DNA of 64,000 nucleotides from Bog-756 sp963778165 (GTDB taxonomy: Bacteria > Actinomycetota > Acidimicrobiia > Acidimicrobiales > RAAP-2): assembly GCA_963778165.1 (NCBI GenBank), contig CAVZTE010000007.1, positions 124,001-188,000 of the forward strand, written 5' to 3'. The notes below the pieces were generated by a model. It was not told where the DNA came from and did no database searches. It saw only the letters and a list, made by a program, of their open reading frames with translations. Numbering within the stretch: position 1 is the stretch's first letter; each line of letters starts with the position of its first letter. Position numbers and translations under genes: made by a program. This document shows, piece after piece, positions 19,356 through 27,445 of this stretch.

Positions 19356-19392
19356 GCCGGCCGGTCAGCCACATCGCCGGGGCTGGACGGTG

Positions 19393-20244
19393 ATGGGCCC
19401 CGATGACCTGGTGCTCTGCTCGGGCACCCTGCGGCGTGGCGTCCCTTTCGCCGAACGGCTCTCGGCGGCCTTGGTGGCCGGCTTCACCGCCATCTCCCTG
19501 TGGGGCCGCGACTACGCCGCGGCACGGGCCGAGGGGTTGAGCGACAGCGACCTGCGCCTCATGCTCGACGATCACGGGCTGGCGGTGGCCGAGGTGGACC
19601 CGGCGTGGTGGTGGCTCCCGGGCGCCTCGGAGGTCCACTTCCCGCCCGAGATGGACACCGAGGACGTCTTCTGCTTCGGCGAGGCCGAGCTGTTCGCCGT
19701 GGCCGACGCCGTCGGGGGCCGCTCCCTCAACGCCGTTGACGTGTTCGGAGGCCGGTGGGACCTCGATGACGCCGCCGAGGCCTTCGCCGGCCTCTGCACC
19801 CGGGCCGCCGAGCACGGTCTGCTGGTGCACATCGAATGGCTTCCCTGGTCGAAGATCCCCGACCTCGGGAGTGCGCTCGAGGTGGTCCGACGCGCCGACC
19901 AGCCCAACGGCGGCATCAACATCGACGCCTGGCACCTGGTTCGGTCGGATACCGATCTCGAGGCCCTGGCCCGGGTGCCGGGGGAGCTGATCATGGGCAT
20001 CCAGCTAGACGACGGGCCGGTCGAACCCGAGGACAATCTGGTCGAGGCCACCCTGCACCACCGGTCCCTGCCCGGCCAGGGGGAGTTCGACCTGCCCGCC
20101 ATGGTTGGTGCCGTGCTGGCCACCGGCACCACGGCGCCGATCGGCGTCGAGGTGTTCTCCGACTCGCTCCATCGACTCCCCGCGGCCGAGGCGGCCCGCC
20201 GGGCCGCTCAGGCCACCCGGCAGGTCGTCGAGCAGGCCCGGTGA
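19393..20244 (+). CDS. Sugar phosphate isomerase/epimerase-like TIM-barrel protein
   Basis: A 283-residue protein of the xylose-isomerase-like TIM-barrel superfamily (PF01261). Barrel strands alternate with helices through the sequence: FTAISLWGRDY, GLAVAEVDPAWWW, NAVDVFGG, GLLVHIEWLPW, GGINIDAWHL (metal-type Asp/His), IMGIQLDD and APIGVEVFSD. The conserved Glu, Asp and His residues on these strands would bind a divalent metal. The family contains isomerases, epimerases and dehydratases of sugars and cyclitols, so the reaction is open. GTG at 19390 is an alternative start. Its stop overlaps the GTG start of the next gene. Confidence 0.8.
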   Translation: MGPDDLVLCSGTLRRGVPFAERLSAALVAGFTAISLWGRDYAAARAEGLSDSDLRLMLDDHGLAVAEVDPAWWWLPGASEVHFPPEMDTEDVFCFGEAELFAVADAVGGRSLNAVDVFGGRWDLDDAAEAFAGLCTRAAEHGLLVHIEWLPWSKIPDLGSALEVVRRADQPNGGINIDAWHLVRSDTDLEALARVPGELIMGIQLDDGPVEPEDNLVEATLHHRSLPGQGEFDLPAMVGAVLATGTTAPIGVEVFSDSLHRLPAAEAARRAAQATRQVVEQAR

Positions 20245-20954
20245 CCACCGGGGTCCGGTCCGGCCCGGATGTGGACCCGACGGTCGACGAACTCCTCGAC
20301 GAGGTCGCCCGGATCCGGGTGTCCGGGGCGCTCAACCTCTACGACGAGGAGGACAGCACGGCCTGGGGGGATCGGTCCGGCCAGGCCACCGAACGACGCC
20401 ATGCACTCCGGCGCTACCTCGTCACCCACTGGTCCGCCCCCACCGTTCTGGTCGGCGAGGCACCGGGCAAGGACGGGGCGCGATGGACCGGCGTGCCCTT
20501 CAGCTCCATGCGCCAACTCACCGGCTCCGGCCCCTCCGAGCCCACGGCCACCATCATGCACCGGGTCCTGTCGGAGCTGGCCTGCGCACACCGGGTCCTG
20601 TTGTGGAATGCGTCGATGCTGTTCGCCCCGGGCAACAGGAATCCTTCGGCCTCCGAGCTGGCGGCCTGTTCCCGGGTCCTCGAGCTGGTCTGCCGGGGCC
20701 GGACGGTCTTCGCCATCGGCCGGTTCGCCCAATCGGCCACCGATGCCCCCTACATCCGCCACCCGTCGCACGGCGGGGCCGGACGGTTCGCGGAGGGGCT
20801 GCGCGTGGCCCTACACCCGCCGGTTTCGGTAGCGGTTCGCCGGGCGCCGGGCCGCTTGGATGTGGCGCGGCAACGACCGGAACGGCATGGTCGGAACGCC
20901 GGGGTCAGGGCCGATCACGATCGGTGCCCGACCCCCTTTACACTGCAATCGTGA
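20241..20954 (+). CDS. Uracil-DNA glycosylase superfamily-like protein
   Basis: A 237-residue protein with family-4-type UDG traits: LVGEAPGKDGARWTGVPFSS resembles motif 1 (GEAPGxxExxxGxPF), NASMLFAPGNRNPS matches the middle motif, FAIGRFAQSA precedes the final motif and HPSHGGAGRF resembles the HPS motif 2 that reads the DNA minor groove. The four Cys ligands of a family-4 iron-sulfur cluster are not evident, so it is a divergent branch. If active it would remove deaminated bases. Its GTG overlaps the previous stop, and its stop overlaps the GTG of the DUF2510 gene, so three genes are translationally coupled. The last ~40 residues look atypical. Confidence 0.7.
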   Translation: MTTGVRSGPDVDPTVDELLDEVARIRVSGALNLYDEEDSTAWGDRSGQATERRHALRRYLVTHWSAPTVLVGEAPGKDGARWTGVPFSSMRQLTGSGPSEPTATIMHRVLSELACAHRVLLWNASMLFAPGNRNPSASELAACSRVLELVCRGRTVFAIGRFAQSATDAPYIRHPSHGGAGRFAEGLRVALHPPVSVAVRRAPGRLDVARQRPERHGRNAGVRADHDRCPTPFTLQS

Positions 20955-21349
20955 TCTATTACGGGCACGGTTCGTGGGTTGTGGTGGTGATCTTCGTGGC
21001 CATGTTCGCCTTGCGCATGGTCGCTTCCCAGCGCCGCCGGGGTGGCCGGCGCGGGATGCCCGGCCCCGGCCCCGGCCCCGGCCCCGGTCGTTCCCTCATG
21101 GGCGGTGGCCCGTACCGGGGCGGTCCCTATGGGGCAGCCGGCCCACAGGCCCCGGGGCCGACCCCGACCGGTTCGGGGGCCGACGCCACCCGGGCCACCG
21201 GCACCGCTCCTGGCTGGTTCGCCGACCCCTTCGTGCGGCACGAGCAGCGGTACTGGTCAGGGACCGAATGGACCGAGCACGTGCTGGACCACGGTGCGCC
21301 CGGCACCGACCCGCCCCCACCGGACCGCGGCCGACGGGACGTGGCCTGA
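20951..21349 (+). CDS. Small membrane protein with DUF2510 domain
   Basis: A 132-residue protein with one N-terminal membrane helix (SWVVVVIFVAMFALRMV), a basic stop-transfer RRRGGRRG, a Gly/Pro-rich linker containing a short (GP)n run, and a C-terminal DUF2510 motif, PGWFADPFVRHEQRYWSG followed by TEWTEHV. DUF2510 is a short actinobacterial domain, usually found beside membrane helices, of unknown function. GTG at 20951 overlaps the upstream stop by three bases in the GTGA arrangement. Confidence 0.8.
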   Translation: MIYYGHGSWVVVVIFVAMFALRMVASQRRRGGRRGMPGPGPGPGPGRSLMGGGPYRGGPYGAAGPQAPGPTPTGSGADATRATGTAPGWFADPFVRHEQRYWSGTEWTEHVLDHGAPGTDPPPPDRGRRDVA

Positions 21350-21398
21350 GCTGCGCTCGCCCGGTACGATCGGCTGAGCTTTAGGGATCGGGGAGCGC

Positions 21399-22760
21399 AT
21401 GCCAGACCAGAGTGGACCGAAGATCTGCCTCATCGGCGCCGGCGGGATGTCCTTCGGCCCGGTCATGGTGCTCGATGCCGTCAACTCGCGGCGTATTCGC
21501 GGAGCCACGTTGATGCTGCACGACGTGAGTCCCGAGCGGCTCGACGTGGCCCGGCGGTTCGCCGAACGGGTCAACAGCCGCACCGGCTCGCGCATCACCA
21601 TCGAGGCGTCGCTGGATCCGGCCGAAGCGCTGTCCGGTGCCGACTTCTGCCTGACCAGTGCGGAGATCGGTCGGTGGCAGCACTGGATCGAGGACTACGA
21701 GATCCCCGCCCGCTACGGCGCCACCCACATCACCGGGGAGAACGGAGGCCCCGGGGCGGTCTTCCACTCACTCCGGTCCATCAAGACCATGCTCGGCATC
21801 TGCGCGGACATCGAGCGGTACTGCCCCGATACCTTCCTGATCAACCTGACCAATCCCCTGAGCCGGGTGGCCCTGGCCATCAACTCCGGCACCACCATCA
21901 AGAACATCAGCCTCTGCCACGAGTTCGCCGGTGGCGTCAGTCGCGTGGCCCGGCTGCTGCGGGTGCCGCGCTCCAAGATCGTGGCCAAGGCCTCGGGGAT
22001 CAACCACTTCACGTTCTTCACCGAGATCCACCGGTCCGACACCGGTGAGGACCTGTACCCCCGGTTGCGGAGGTTGTGGGAGAAGCGGTTCTTCGACTTT
22101 CCTCCCCCGGTCACCGCCACCGCCAGGCAACTGGTCAAGGTGCCCTGGGTGCAGATGGCCGTGGAGCAGATGTACGCGCCGTTGGTGGCCTACATGTTCC
22201 GGGAGTACGGACTCCTCCCCTGTTCGGTCGACAGCCACATCGGCGAGTACGTGCCCTTTGCCCAAGAGGTGGCCGGATGGCACCCGATTCCGCCCTACTT
22301 CCATCAGGGGGTCATGGCCCGGGTCGAGCGGATGGTCACCCGCTACGGCAACGGCGACTCGCGACTCCCGATGCACCGGGCCGGGCGCTCGCACGAGGAG
22401 GTGTTCCCGGTCATCGGGGCCATGTGGTCCGGAGAGCTCCGCAACCTCAATGCAGTGAACGTCCCCAACCGTGGGTACGTGCCCAACCTGCCCGACGGAG
22501 CCATCGTCGAGGTGCCGGCCATCGCCGACCGCGCCGGTGTGACCCCTTCGCCCATGCCGGCGATTCTCGAGCCCCTGGCCGAGTTCATGAGGGTCCAGAT
22601 CGAACTGCAGGAACTGGTGGTCAAAGCGGCCATCAAAGGCGACCCGACGTTGGCCTTCGAGGCGCTCCGGCGCGACCCGCTGTCGCCGGACGACGAGCTC
22701 TCGTGCCGTCGGATGTTCGATGAGCTGGTGACGACTCAGGCTGAGGCGCTGCCATTCTGA
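21399..22760 (+). CDS. Glycoside hydrolase family 4 protein (alpha-glucosidase/alpha-galactosidase type)
   Basis: A 453-residue GH4 enzyme. GH4 glycosidases use NAD+ and a divalent metal in a redox-assisted elimination mechanism. The N-terminal Rossmann motif is CLIGAGGMSFGP; Cys173 in LCHEFAGG and His203 in GINHFTFF are the expected metal ligands; ITGENGGPG and NLTNPLSRV are further family blocks. GGGGAG is placed just before the ATG. The specificity (alpha-glucoside, alpha-galactoside, galacturonide or 6-phospho sugar) cannot be decided. No sugar transporter or PTS gene is adjacent. It converges on the repeat lipoprotein gene with a 13-base gap. Confidence 0.9.
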   Translation: MPDQSGPKICLIGAGGMSFGPVMVLDAVNSRRIRGATLMLHDVSPERLDVARRFAERVNSRTGSRITIEASLDPAEALSGADFCLTSAEIGRWQHWIEDYEIPARYGATHITGENGGPGAVFHSLRSIKTMLGICADIERYCPDTFLINLTNPLSRVALAINSGTTIKNISLCHEFAGGVSRVARLLRVPRSKIVAKASGINHFTFFTEIHRSDTGEDLYPRLRRLWEKRFFDFPPPVTATARQLVKVPWVQMAVEQMYAPLVAYMFREYGLLPCSVDSHIGEYVPFAQEVAGWHPIPPYFHQGVMARVERMVTRYGNGDSRLPMHRAGRSHEEVFPVIGAMWSGELRNLNAVNVPNRGYVPNLPDGAIVEVPAIADRAGVTPSPMPAILEPLAEFMRVQIELQELVVKAAIKGDPTLAFEALRRDPLSPDDELSCRRMFDELVTTQAEALPF

Positions 22761-22781
22761 TCAGTGGCTCTGATCAGTGGC
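22757..22781. repeat. 12-base tandem direct repeat between convergent genes
   Basis: CTGATCAGTGGC occurs at 22757-22768 and 22770-22781 with one base between. The repeats contain the stop codons of both convergent genes (the GH4 TGA at 22758-22760 and the lipoprotein stop at 22774-22776). Confidence 0.8.
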
Positions 22782-23799
22782 GTCCCACCACGGCCCGACC
22801 TGAGTGGTCCACCGCCACGCACATCGACGGCGTAGGGCACGAGATCGAGGTCAGTGAGTGGCCCGGGTCGACGACGGCCCGGCTCCAGGTGGTCCCCGTC
22901 CACTGCAGCACGCCACCCGAGGCGTCGGCGGCGGCGCAGTAGGAGGCCGTCGGGCACGACACGGCGGTGGGGGCAACCCCGAGGGTGGTGGTCGGCGCCG
23001 CCCCCGGCTCGATCCGCACCGGAGCTGACCAGGTCGTCCCGTTCCACTGCAAGGCTCCCCCGGAGGCATCGACGGCGGTGCAGAACGAAGTCGTCGGGCA
23101 GGAGACGCCCACGAACGGCGATGAGTCCCCGTAGGGGTTGGGCTGGGTCCACTGCCCGCCATCCCACTGGGAGATGCCGCCGGATACCGACATGCAGAAC
23201 GACGGATTGACGCAGGAGATCGCCGACACCGACCCCCAGTCGCCGCTGGTGCCGCTCCACGAGCCGCCGCTGAAGGCGAAGGCGTTCCCCTCGGCATCGA
23301 CGGCGGCGCAGTATCCTCCCGGAGCGCATCCCACCGACTCGAGGCCGCTGGCCCCGTCCAGCGGAATGGGCGCCGACCACGCCTGTCCGTTCCAACCGAT
23401 CACCTGGTTGCCGGCGGTGGCGATGGCCATGCAGAGGCTCGGATTGGAACACGAGACGGAGATGGCCCCCGGGCCGATCGGTTGTGGGGCTGCCGGCACC
23501 GGTCCGCTCCAACTGGTCCCGTTGAACAGGTAGGCCCGACCGAGGGTGTCCAAGGCGATGCACGATGTGGGACTGCCGCACGACACCGATGCCAGTCCGG
23601 CCCCCGAGGCCACGACCGTGGCGCCGGCAAAGTGCACCGGGGTCGATCCGTTGGGGGTGGTCGACGACGGCGAGCCCGTGGTCGACGTCGGATGGTCGGA
23701 GGTGGTGGTCGTCGGTGTCGACGACCCGGTCCCGCATCCGGCCAGGGCCAGAGTCAGGGCTGAACAGAGCAGTAGTGGGAACCAGAATGCCGGGCGCAC
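22774..23799 (-). CDS. Lipoprotein with seven C-x5-C repeats, probable beta-propeller
   Basis: A 341-residue exported protein. The signal peptide ends in a lipobox, LALAGC with Cys22, followed by a Thr/Ser/Pro-rich spacer. From about residue 70 seven repeats of roughly 35-45 residues follow, each with a C-x5-C pair in the pattern S-x-S-C-x-x-P-S-x-C-x-A-x-D and a later W-x-G-x-x-W-S-x-P. The pairs read CGSPTSC, CSNPSLC, CAPGGYC, CVNPSFC, CPTTSFC, CPTASYC and CPTPSMC. Seven such units suggest a seven-bladed propeller with one disulfide per blade. No catalytic residue is recognisable; a surface binding role is inferred. Confidence 0.8.
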   Translation of the reverse strand: MRPAFWFPLLLCSALTLALAGCGTGSSTPTTTTSDHPTSTTGSPSSTTPNGSTPVHFAGATVVASGAGLASVSCGSPTSCIALDTLGRAYLFNGTSWSGPVPAAPQPIGPGAISVSCSNPSLCMAIATAGNQVIGWNGQAWSAPIPLDGASGLESVGCAPGGYCAAVDAEGNAFAFSGGSWSGTSGDWGSVSAISCVNPSFCMSVSGGISQWDGGQWTQPNPYGDSSPFVGVSCPTTSFCTAVDASGGALQWNGTTWSAPVRIEPGAAPTTTLGVAPTAVSCPTASYCAAADASGGVLQWTGTTWSRAVVDPGHSLTSISCPTPSMCVAVDHSGRAVVGRH

Positions 23800-23983
23800 G
23801 TCAGATCACCTTGCTGTCTGAGGGGCGAACTCTCCTGGTCAACCTAGTGCACCCGATATCGGCGCCCCGGTCATGGGGATGGACTGGGCGCGGGGCGGTC
23901 ACCATCGCCCGGGCATGGTCGAGACGGTCCGGGCTCGGCTACGGTCACCCGACGTCAGGGAAGACCGATGGCGAGGAGCACCG

Positions 23984-24442
23984 ATGAGCGCAGCGTCGAC
24001 GATCGAGCGGGTGGTCGAGGACTGGCACGCCTACCTCCGGGGTGAGCTTCCCGGGGGGCTGGACGGGTTGCTCCACGACGACGTGGTCTTCTACTCGCCG
24101 ATCGTCTTCAGCCCCCAACGGGGGAAGGCCATCACCACCCTGTACCTGCAGGCGGCCACCCAGACCTTCCCCGGTGACCAGGCGGCCGCGGCCGGCACCA
24201 GGGAGGGCGAGTTTCCCCAACACTCCTTCCGCTACACCAAGTCGGTGCTCTCCGGCCACAACGCCGTGCTGGAGTTCGAAACCACCATCGACGGGACCTT
24301 CGTCAACGGCGTGGACGTCATCACCTGCAACGACGAGGGTCGCATCATCGAATTCCGGGTGATGATCCGGCCGTTGCAGGCGGTGAACCGGGTCCACCAG
24401 CAGATGGCGGCCACCCTCGAACGGATGCAACGGGCCGACTGA
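23984..24442 (+). CDS. Nuclear transport factor 2-like (SnoaL-type) protein
   Basis: A 152-residue NTF2-fold protein with the starting helix ERVVEDWHAYLRGELPGGLDG, LLHDDVVFYSPIVF and the central strands AVLEFETTIDGTFVNGVDVI and IIEFRVMIRPL. This resembles polyketide-cyclase-like/SnoaL family members with no assigned reaction. ATG at 23984 is chosen because GAGGAG stands before it and the fold begins right after; the frame is open for another 110 bases upstream. It stands alone between divergent or convergent neighbours, with about 180 bases of AT-containing promoter space upstream. Confidence 0.75.
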   Translation: MSAASTIERVVEDWHAYLRGELPGGLDGLLHDDVVFYSPIVFSPQRGKAITTLYLQAATQTFPGDQAAAAGTREGEFPQHSFRYTKSVLSGHNAVLEFETTIDGTFVNGVDVITCNDEGRIIEFRVMIRPLQAVNRVHQQMAATLERMQRAD

Positions 24443-24483
24443 GTGCTCCTCGGCCCCGTGCTTACCGGTGGGAGTACCGGGCG

Positions 24484-24855
24484 TCACTCATCGGGGATGA
24501 GGGTGGTGATGCAGAACGGATGGCCGGCCGGGTCCAGCAGCACCCGCCAGGTGTCCGGCGCCGGCTGTACATCCGCCTTGACCGCACCGAGGGCCAGAGC
24601 CTCGGCCTCTGCCTTCTCGAGATCGGTTACCGCCAGCTCCAGATGCAACTGTTTGGGTATGGGACCGCTGGGCCAGTCCGGGGCCCGGTGCTCGGTGACC
24701 TTCTGCACCGTGAGATGGACGGCCGCACCCTTCAGGGCGATGAACTCTTCGGACTCGAACCACACCTCCAGATCGAGGAGCTGGCGCCAGAAGGCGGCCA
24801 GGGTGACCGGATCGGGTCCGTCGAGGGAGATGGCGGCCAGTCGGGCTGAGGTCAT
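24484..24855 (-). CDS. VOC family (glyoxalase-like) protein
   Basis: A 123-residue vicinal-oxygen-chelate fold protein. It starts with LAAISLDGPDPVTLAAFW and LLDLEVWFE, and ends with VLLDPAGHPFCIT, the family's terminal strand, with candidate ligand positions in LHLELAVTDLEKAEAEAL. Proteins of this type in Actinobacteria are usually small stand-alone domains of unknown substrate, some acting in resistance or detoxification. It is convergent with the NTF2-like gene and separated from the TetR gene by about 70 bases. Confidence 0.82.
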   Translation of the reverse strand: MTSARLAAISLDGPDPVTLAAFWRQLLDLEVWFESEEFIALKGAAVHLTVQKVTEHRAPDWPSGPIPKQLHLELAVTDLEKAEAEALALGAVKADVQPAPDTWRVLLDPAGHPFCITTLIPDE

Positions 24856-24924
24856 GCCCTCATCTAACTCCCTTCCCGTGGGCAGGACAATGCCGGTGCT
24901 CTGCCGTCGCGGCGGATTCGGCCG

Positions 24925-25539
24925 CTACCGCCCTCCCATGCCGGTCCACACGGTCTCCACCGCCCGCTCGGCCCACCCCGGCGTCGACGGCTGCCCGGTC
25001 ACCCGTCGAGTGAACACCGAACCAGTCAACATCTGGAAGGCCAGGTCCAGATCCGCATCGGCCCGGAGCTGACCCATCTCCACCGCCCTGGCCAACAGTG
25101 AGCGGACGTACCTCGAGCGGGGCTCGACCACCCGCTGGCGATGGAGGGCCAGGGCCGTGGGGTCCTCCCGGGCCGCGATGAGGGTGCCCACCACCTCGAG
25201 GCAGCTCTCGGCGAACCGCTCGTCGAACTCCTGGAGATAGGAGATCAGGTCAGCGCGGGGGTCGTCGGATGGTCCTTCCAGATGGGCGGTGTTGTTCCCG
25301 GCGATGGCCGTGGTGACCAGGTCGGCCTTGTCCCGGAAGCGACGGTAGATGGTGGCACGGGCCACGCCGGCCTCCGTGGCCACGCTCTCCATGGTGACCC
25401 GGCCATAGCCCCACTCGGCCAGCTGGCGGAGGGCGGCCTCGGTGATGGCCGAGCTGGCCCGTTCGTCCCGAGGACGTCCCGGCGAACGGAGCGGCATCGC
25501 CCTGTCGGGTGCCGGCGCCCGGTGGCCGGCGCGGATCAC
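24925..25539 (-). CDS. TetR/AcrR family transcriptional regulator
   Basis: A 204-residue regulator. The helix-turn-helix is clear: ITEAALRQLAEWGYGRVTME, SVATEAGVARATIYRRFRDK, then ADLVTTAI; the C-terminal helices form the ligand domain (TetR_C type). GTG at 25539 overlaps the stop of the upstream MFS gene in the GTGA manner; an internal ATG at 25497 is an alternative nearer to the domain. Co-transcription with the efflux gene suggests the protein represses its own operon and is released by an exported compound; a candidate operator is at 27176-27198. Confidence 0.88.
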   Translation of the reverse strand: MIRAGHRAPAPDRAMPLRSPGRPRDERASSAITEAALRQLAEWGYGRVTMESVATEAGVARATIYRRFRDKADLVTTAIAGNNTAHLEGPSDDPRADLISYLQEFDERFAESCLEVVGTLIAAREDPTALALHRQRVVEPRSRYVRSLLARAVEMGQLRADADLDLAFQMLTGSVFTRRVTGQPSTPGWAERAVETVWTGMGGR

Positions 25540-27125
25540 CGTGGCGCCTCGGCCGTGGCGCTGACGGTCTCGGGCTCAGGTTGAGCCGCCGGGCTGTAGC
25601 TGGGCACGAAGTCGCGCTGACGCACCAGCGTGAACGATGCGATCGAGCCGATCAGGGCGATGACCGCCCCGATGATCATCAGATGGTCGAGGGTGGCGGA
25701 GAACCCCACCCGGTACGCCGCCAGGAGGGTGTTGCGTGCCGCCGCCGACGGGATCGAGGGCAGCGCCTCCCGTACGCCGCCGCCCGCCAGGGCCCCCTGC
25801 AGGGCCGACCCACCGTGGGATGCCACTGCCTGCCCGGTGGGGGTGGTGGCCAGTGCCGCCAGGGTGTGGTGCTGGATCTGGGTCTGGAACACCGTGCCCA
25901 ATCCGGCGATGCCCGTGGCGATGCCCACCTGTCGGAAGGTGTTGTTGGCCCCCGAGGCCATGCCGCTCCGCTCCGGAGGTACCACCGAGATGGCCGATGA
26001 GGCCAGTACCGGATTGACCACACCGATCCCGATGCCGGCCAGGATGAACCCGGGCAGGAGGACCGTCCAGCCCGATGCCGGGTGGGTGGTGGCCATCAGC
26101 GCACAGCCCCCGGCGATCAGCAGGAGCCCGACGCCCAGGAGGTAGCGGGCATGGATCCGTACCGTCAGCTTGCCGGCGAACGGGGCCACGATGAAGGCCA
26201 GCATGGTGATGGGCAGGAAGCGGATTCCGGCGGCCAGCGGTCCGTATCCCAGGTCGTCCTGGATGTAGAGGGTGAGATACAGGAACAGGGCGAAGATCGA
26301 CGCGGCGATGGTGAACGCCGCCAGCGAGACCCCCACCATGGCCGGACGCTCGAAGAGCGTGAGATCGAGCATCGGGTCGCGCTGGCGCCACTCGGCCACC
26401 AGGAAGACGATCAACAACAGGCCGGCTCCGGCCAGCAGGCCGGTGATGAGCGGGCTGCCCCAACCGTCGTCGGGACCGCGCACCAGCCCGAACACCAGCA
26501 TGAACAAAGCCACCGAAAAGGAGATGAAACCGATCCAGTCGATGCGCCGGCTGCTCGGGTCCTTGGACTCCCGCACCTTGGTCAGGGTGACGATGATGGC
26601 GATCACGCCGATGGGCACGTTGACGAAGAAGATCCACCGCCAGCCGATCCCGCTGGTGATGGCCCCGCCCACCAGGGGTCCGACGGCCACCGCCCCACCG
26701 ACCACGGCGCCGTAGATCCCGAAGGCCGTGCCCCGCTCCCGGCCGGAGAAGGCTTGGGCGATGAGGGCCAGCGCCGTGGCGAACATCACCGCTCCGCCGA
26801 CCCCTTGAGCCGCCCGGGCCAGGTTGAGCATGAGCGAGGAGGTCGACAGGCCGCAGACCAGTGAGGAGGCGGAGAAGATCCCCAGCCCGATGGCGAACAC
26901 CTCCCGCCGACCGAACATGTCGCCGATGACCCCGGCGGTAAGGAGGAAGGCGGCCAGCGTGAGCGAGTAGGCGTCGACCACCCACTGCAGGTCGCTGAAG
27001 TTCGAGTGCAGCGAACGTTGGATGTCCGGGAGGGCCACGTTGACCACCGTGATGTCCAACAGCAACATGAAGGTCGCCGTGCACACGGCGATGAGGGTCC
27101 ACCACTTGCGATCGAGGGCTGGCAT
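25536..27125 (-). CDS. MFS transporter, DHA2 (EmrB/QacA) drug-efflux type
   Basis: A 529-residue major facilitator with about 14 membrane helices. Motif A is GDMFGRREVFAIG, motif C-like PLVGGAITSGIGWRWIFFVN is typical of the 14-TM DHA2 drug:H+ antiporters, and helix 1 contains the DITVVNVALPDIQ signature (motif D1). The ATG at 27125 starts immediately before the first helix, with AAGGGA upstream; the frame continues open further upstream but without protein character. The last ~25 residues are a soluble tail. It is in one operon with the TetR gene. The exported compound is unknown. Confidence 0.92.
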   Translation of the reverse strand: MPALDRKWWTLIAVCTATFMLLLDITVVNVALPDIQRSLHSNFSDLQWVVDAYSLTLAAFLLTAGVIGDMFGRREVFAIGLGIFSASSLVCGLSTSSLMLNLARAAQGVGGAVMFATALALIAQAFSGRERGTAFGIYGAVVGGAVAVGPLVGGAITSGIGWRWIFFVNVPIGVIAIIVTLTKVRESKDPSSRRIDWIGFISFSVALFMLVFGLVRGPDDGWGSPLITGLLAGAGLLLIVFLVAEWRQRDPMLDLTLFERPAMVGVSLAAFTIAASIFALFLYLTLYIQDDLGYGPLAAGIRFLPITMLAFIVAPFAGKLTVRIHARYLLGVGLLLIAGGCALMATTHPASGWTVLLPGFILAGIGIGVVNPVLASSAISVVPPERSGMASGANNTFRQVGIATGIAGLGTVFQTQIQHHTLAALATTPTGQAVASHGGSALQGALAGGGVREALPSIPSAAARNTLLAAYRVGFSATLDHLMIIGAVIALIGSIASFTLVRQRDFVPSYSPAAQPEPETVSATAEAPR

Positions 27126-27175
27126 GTCCGTTCCCTTCGCCGGCGGCGCCGAGGCAGTCCGGGCTTGGTGTCGAT

Positions 27176-27198
27176 TAACGATCCAAGACGTATCGTAT
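27176..27198. promoter_or_regulatory. Candidate operator in the 320-base gap between MFS and L,D-transpeptidase genes
   Basis: The imperfect inverted repeat TAACGAT / ATCGTAT (six of seven pairs match) flanks nine bases, about 50-70 bases upstream of the MFS start. Its size and place suit the operator of the co-encoded TetR protein. The rest of the divergent gap (27126-27445) contains no other recognisable gene or structure; it should hold promoters for both sides. Confidence 0.45.
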
Positions 27199-27445
27199 CG
27201 AATCGCGAGCTTCGAAGGCAATCCCCAAAGCGTCCCAGGCTGCAGCGGTGTGACCACCCCGGGTCCGTCGGCCCGGGATGTTTCCGGCGGGTCCGCAGCC
27301 CTACGGCTGGTCCTTGTTCTGAGGTGGATGAAGCCGAATTCGGCTCGGCACTGGCTACTGTCGACAGCGGGGAAAAGGCGGTATCCCCGGTGAGCGATCA
27401 CGATCAGCAGATTGCCGACGACCCGATACGGGAGAGCGCACGTCC

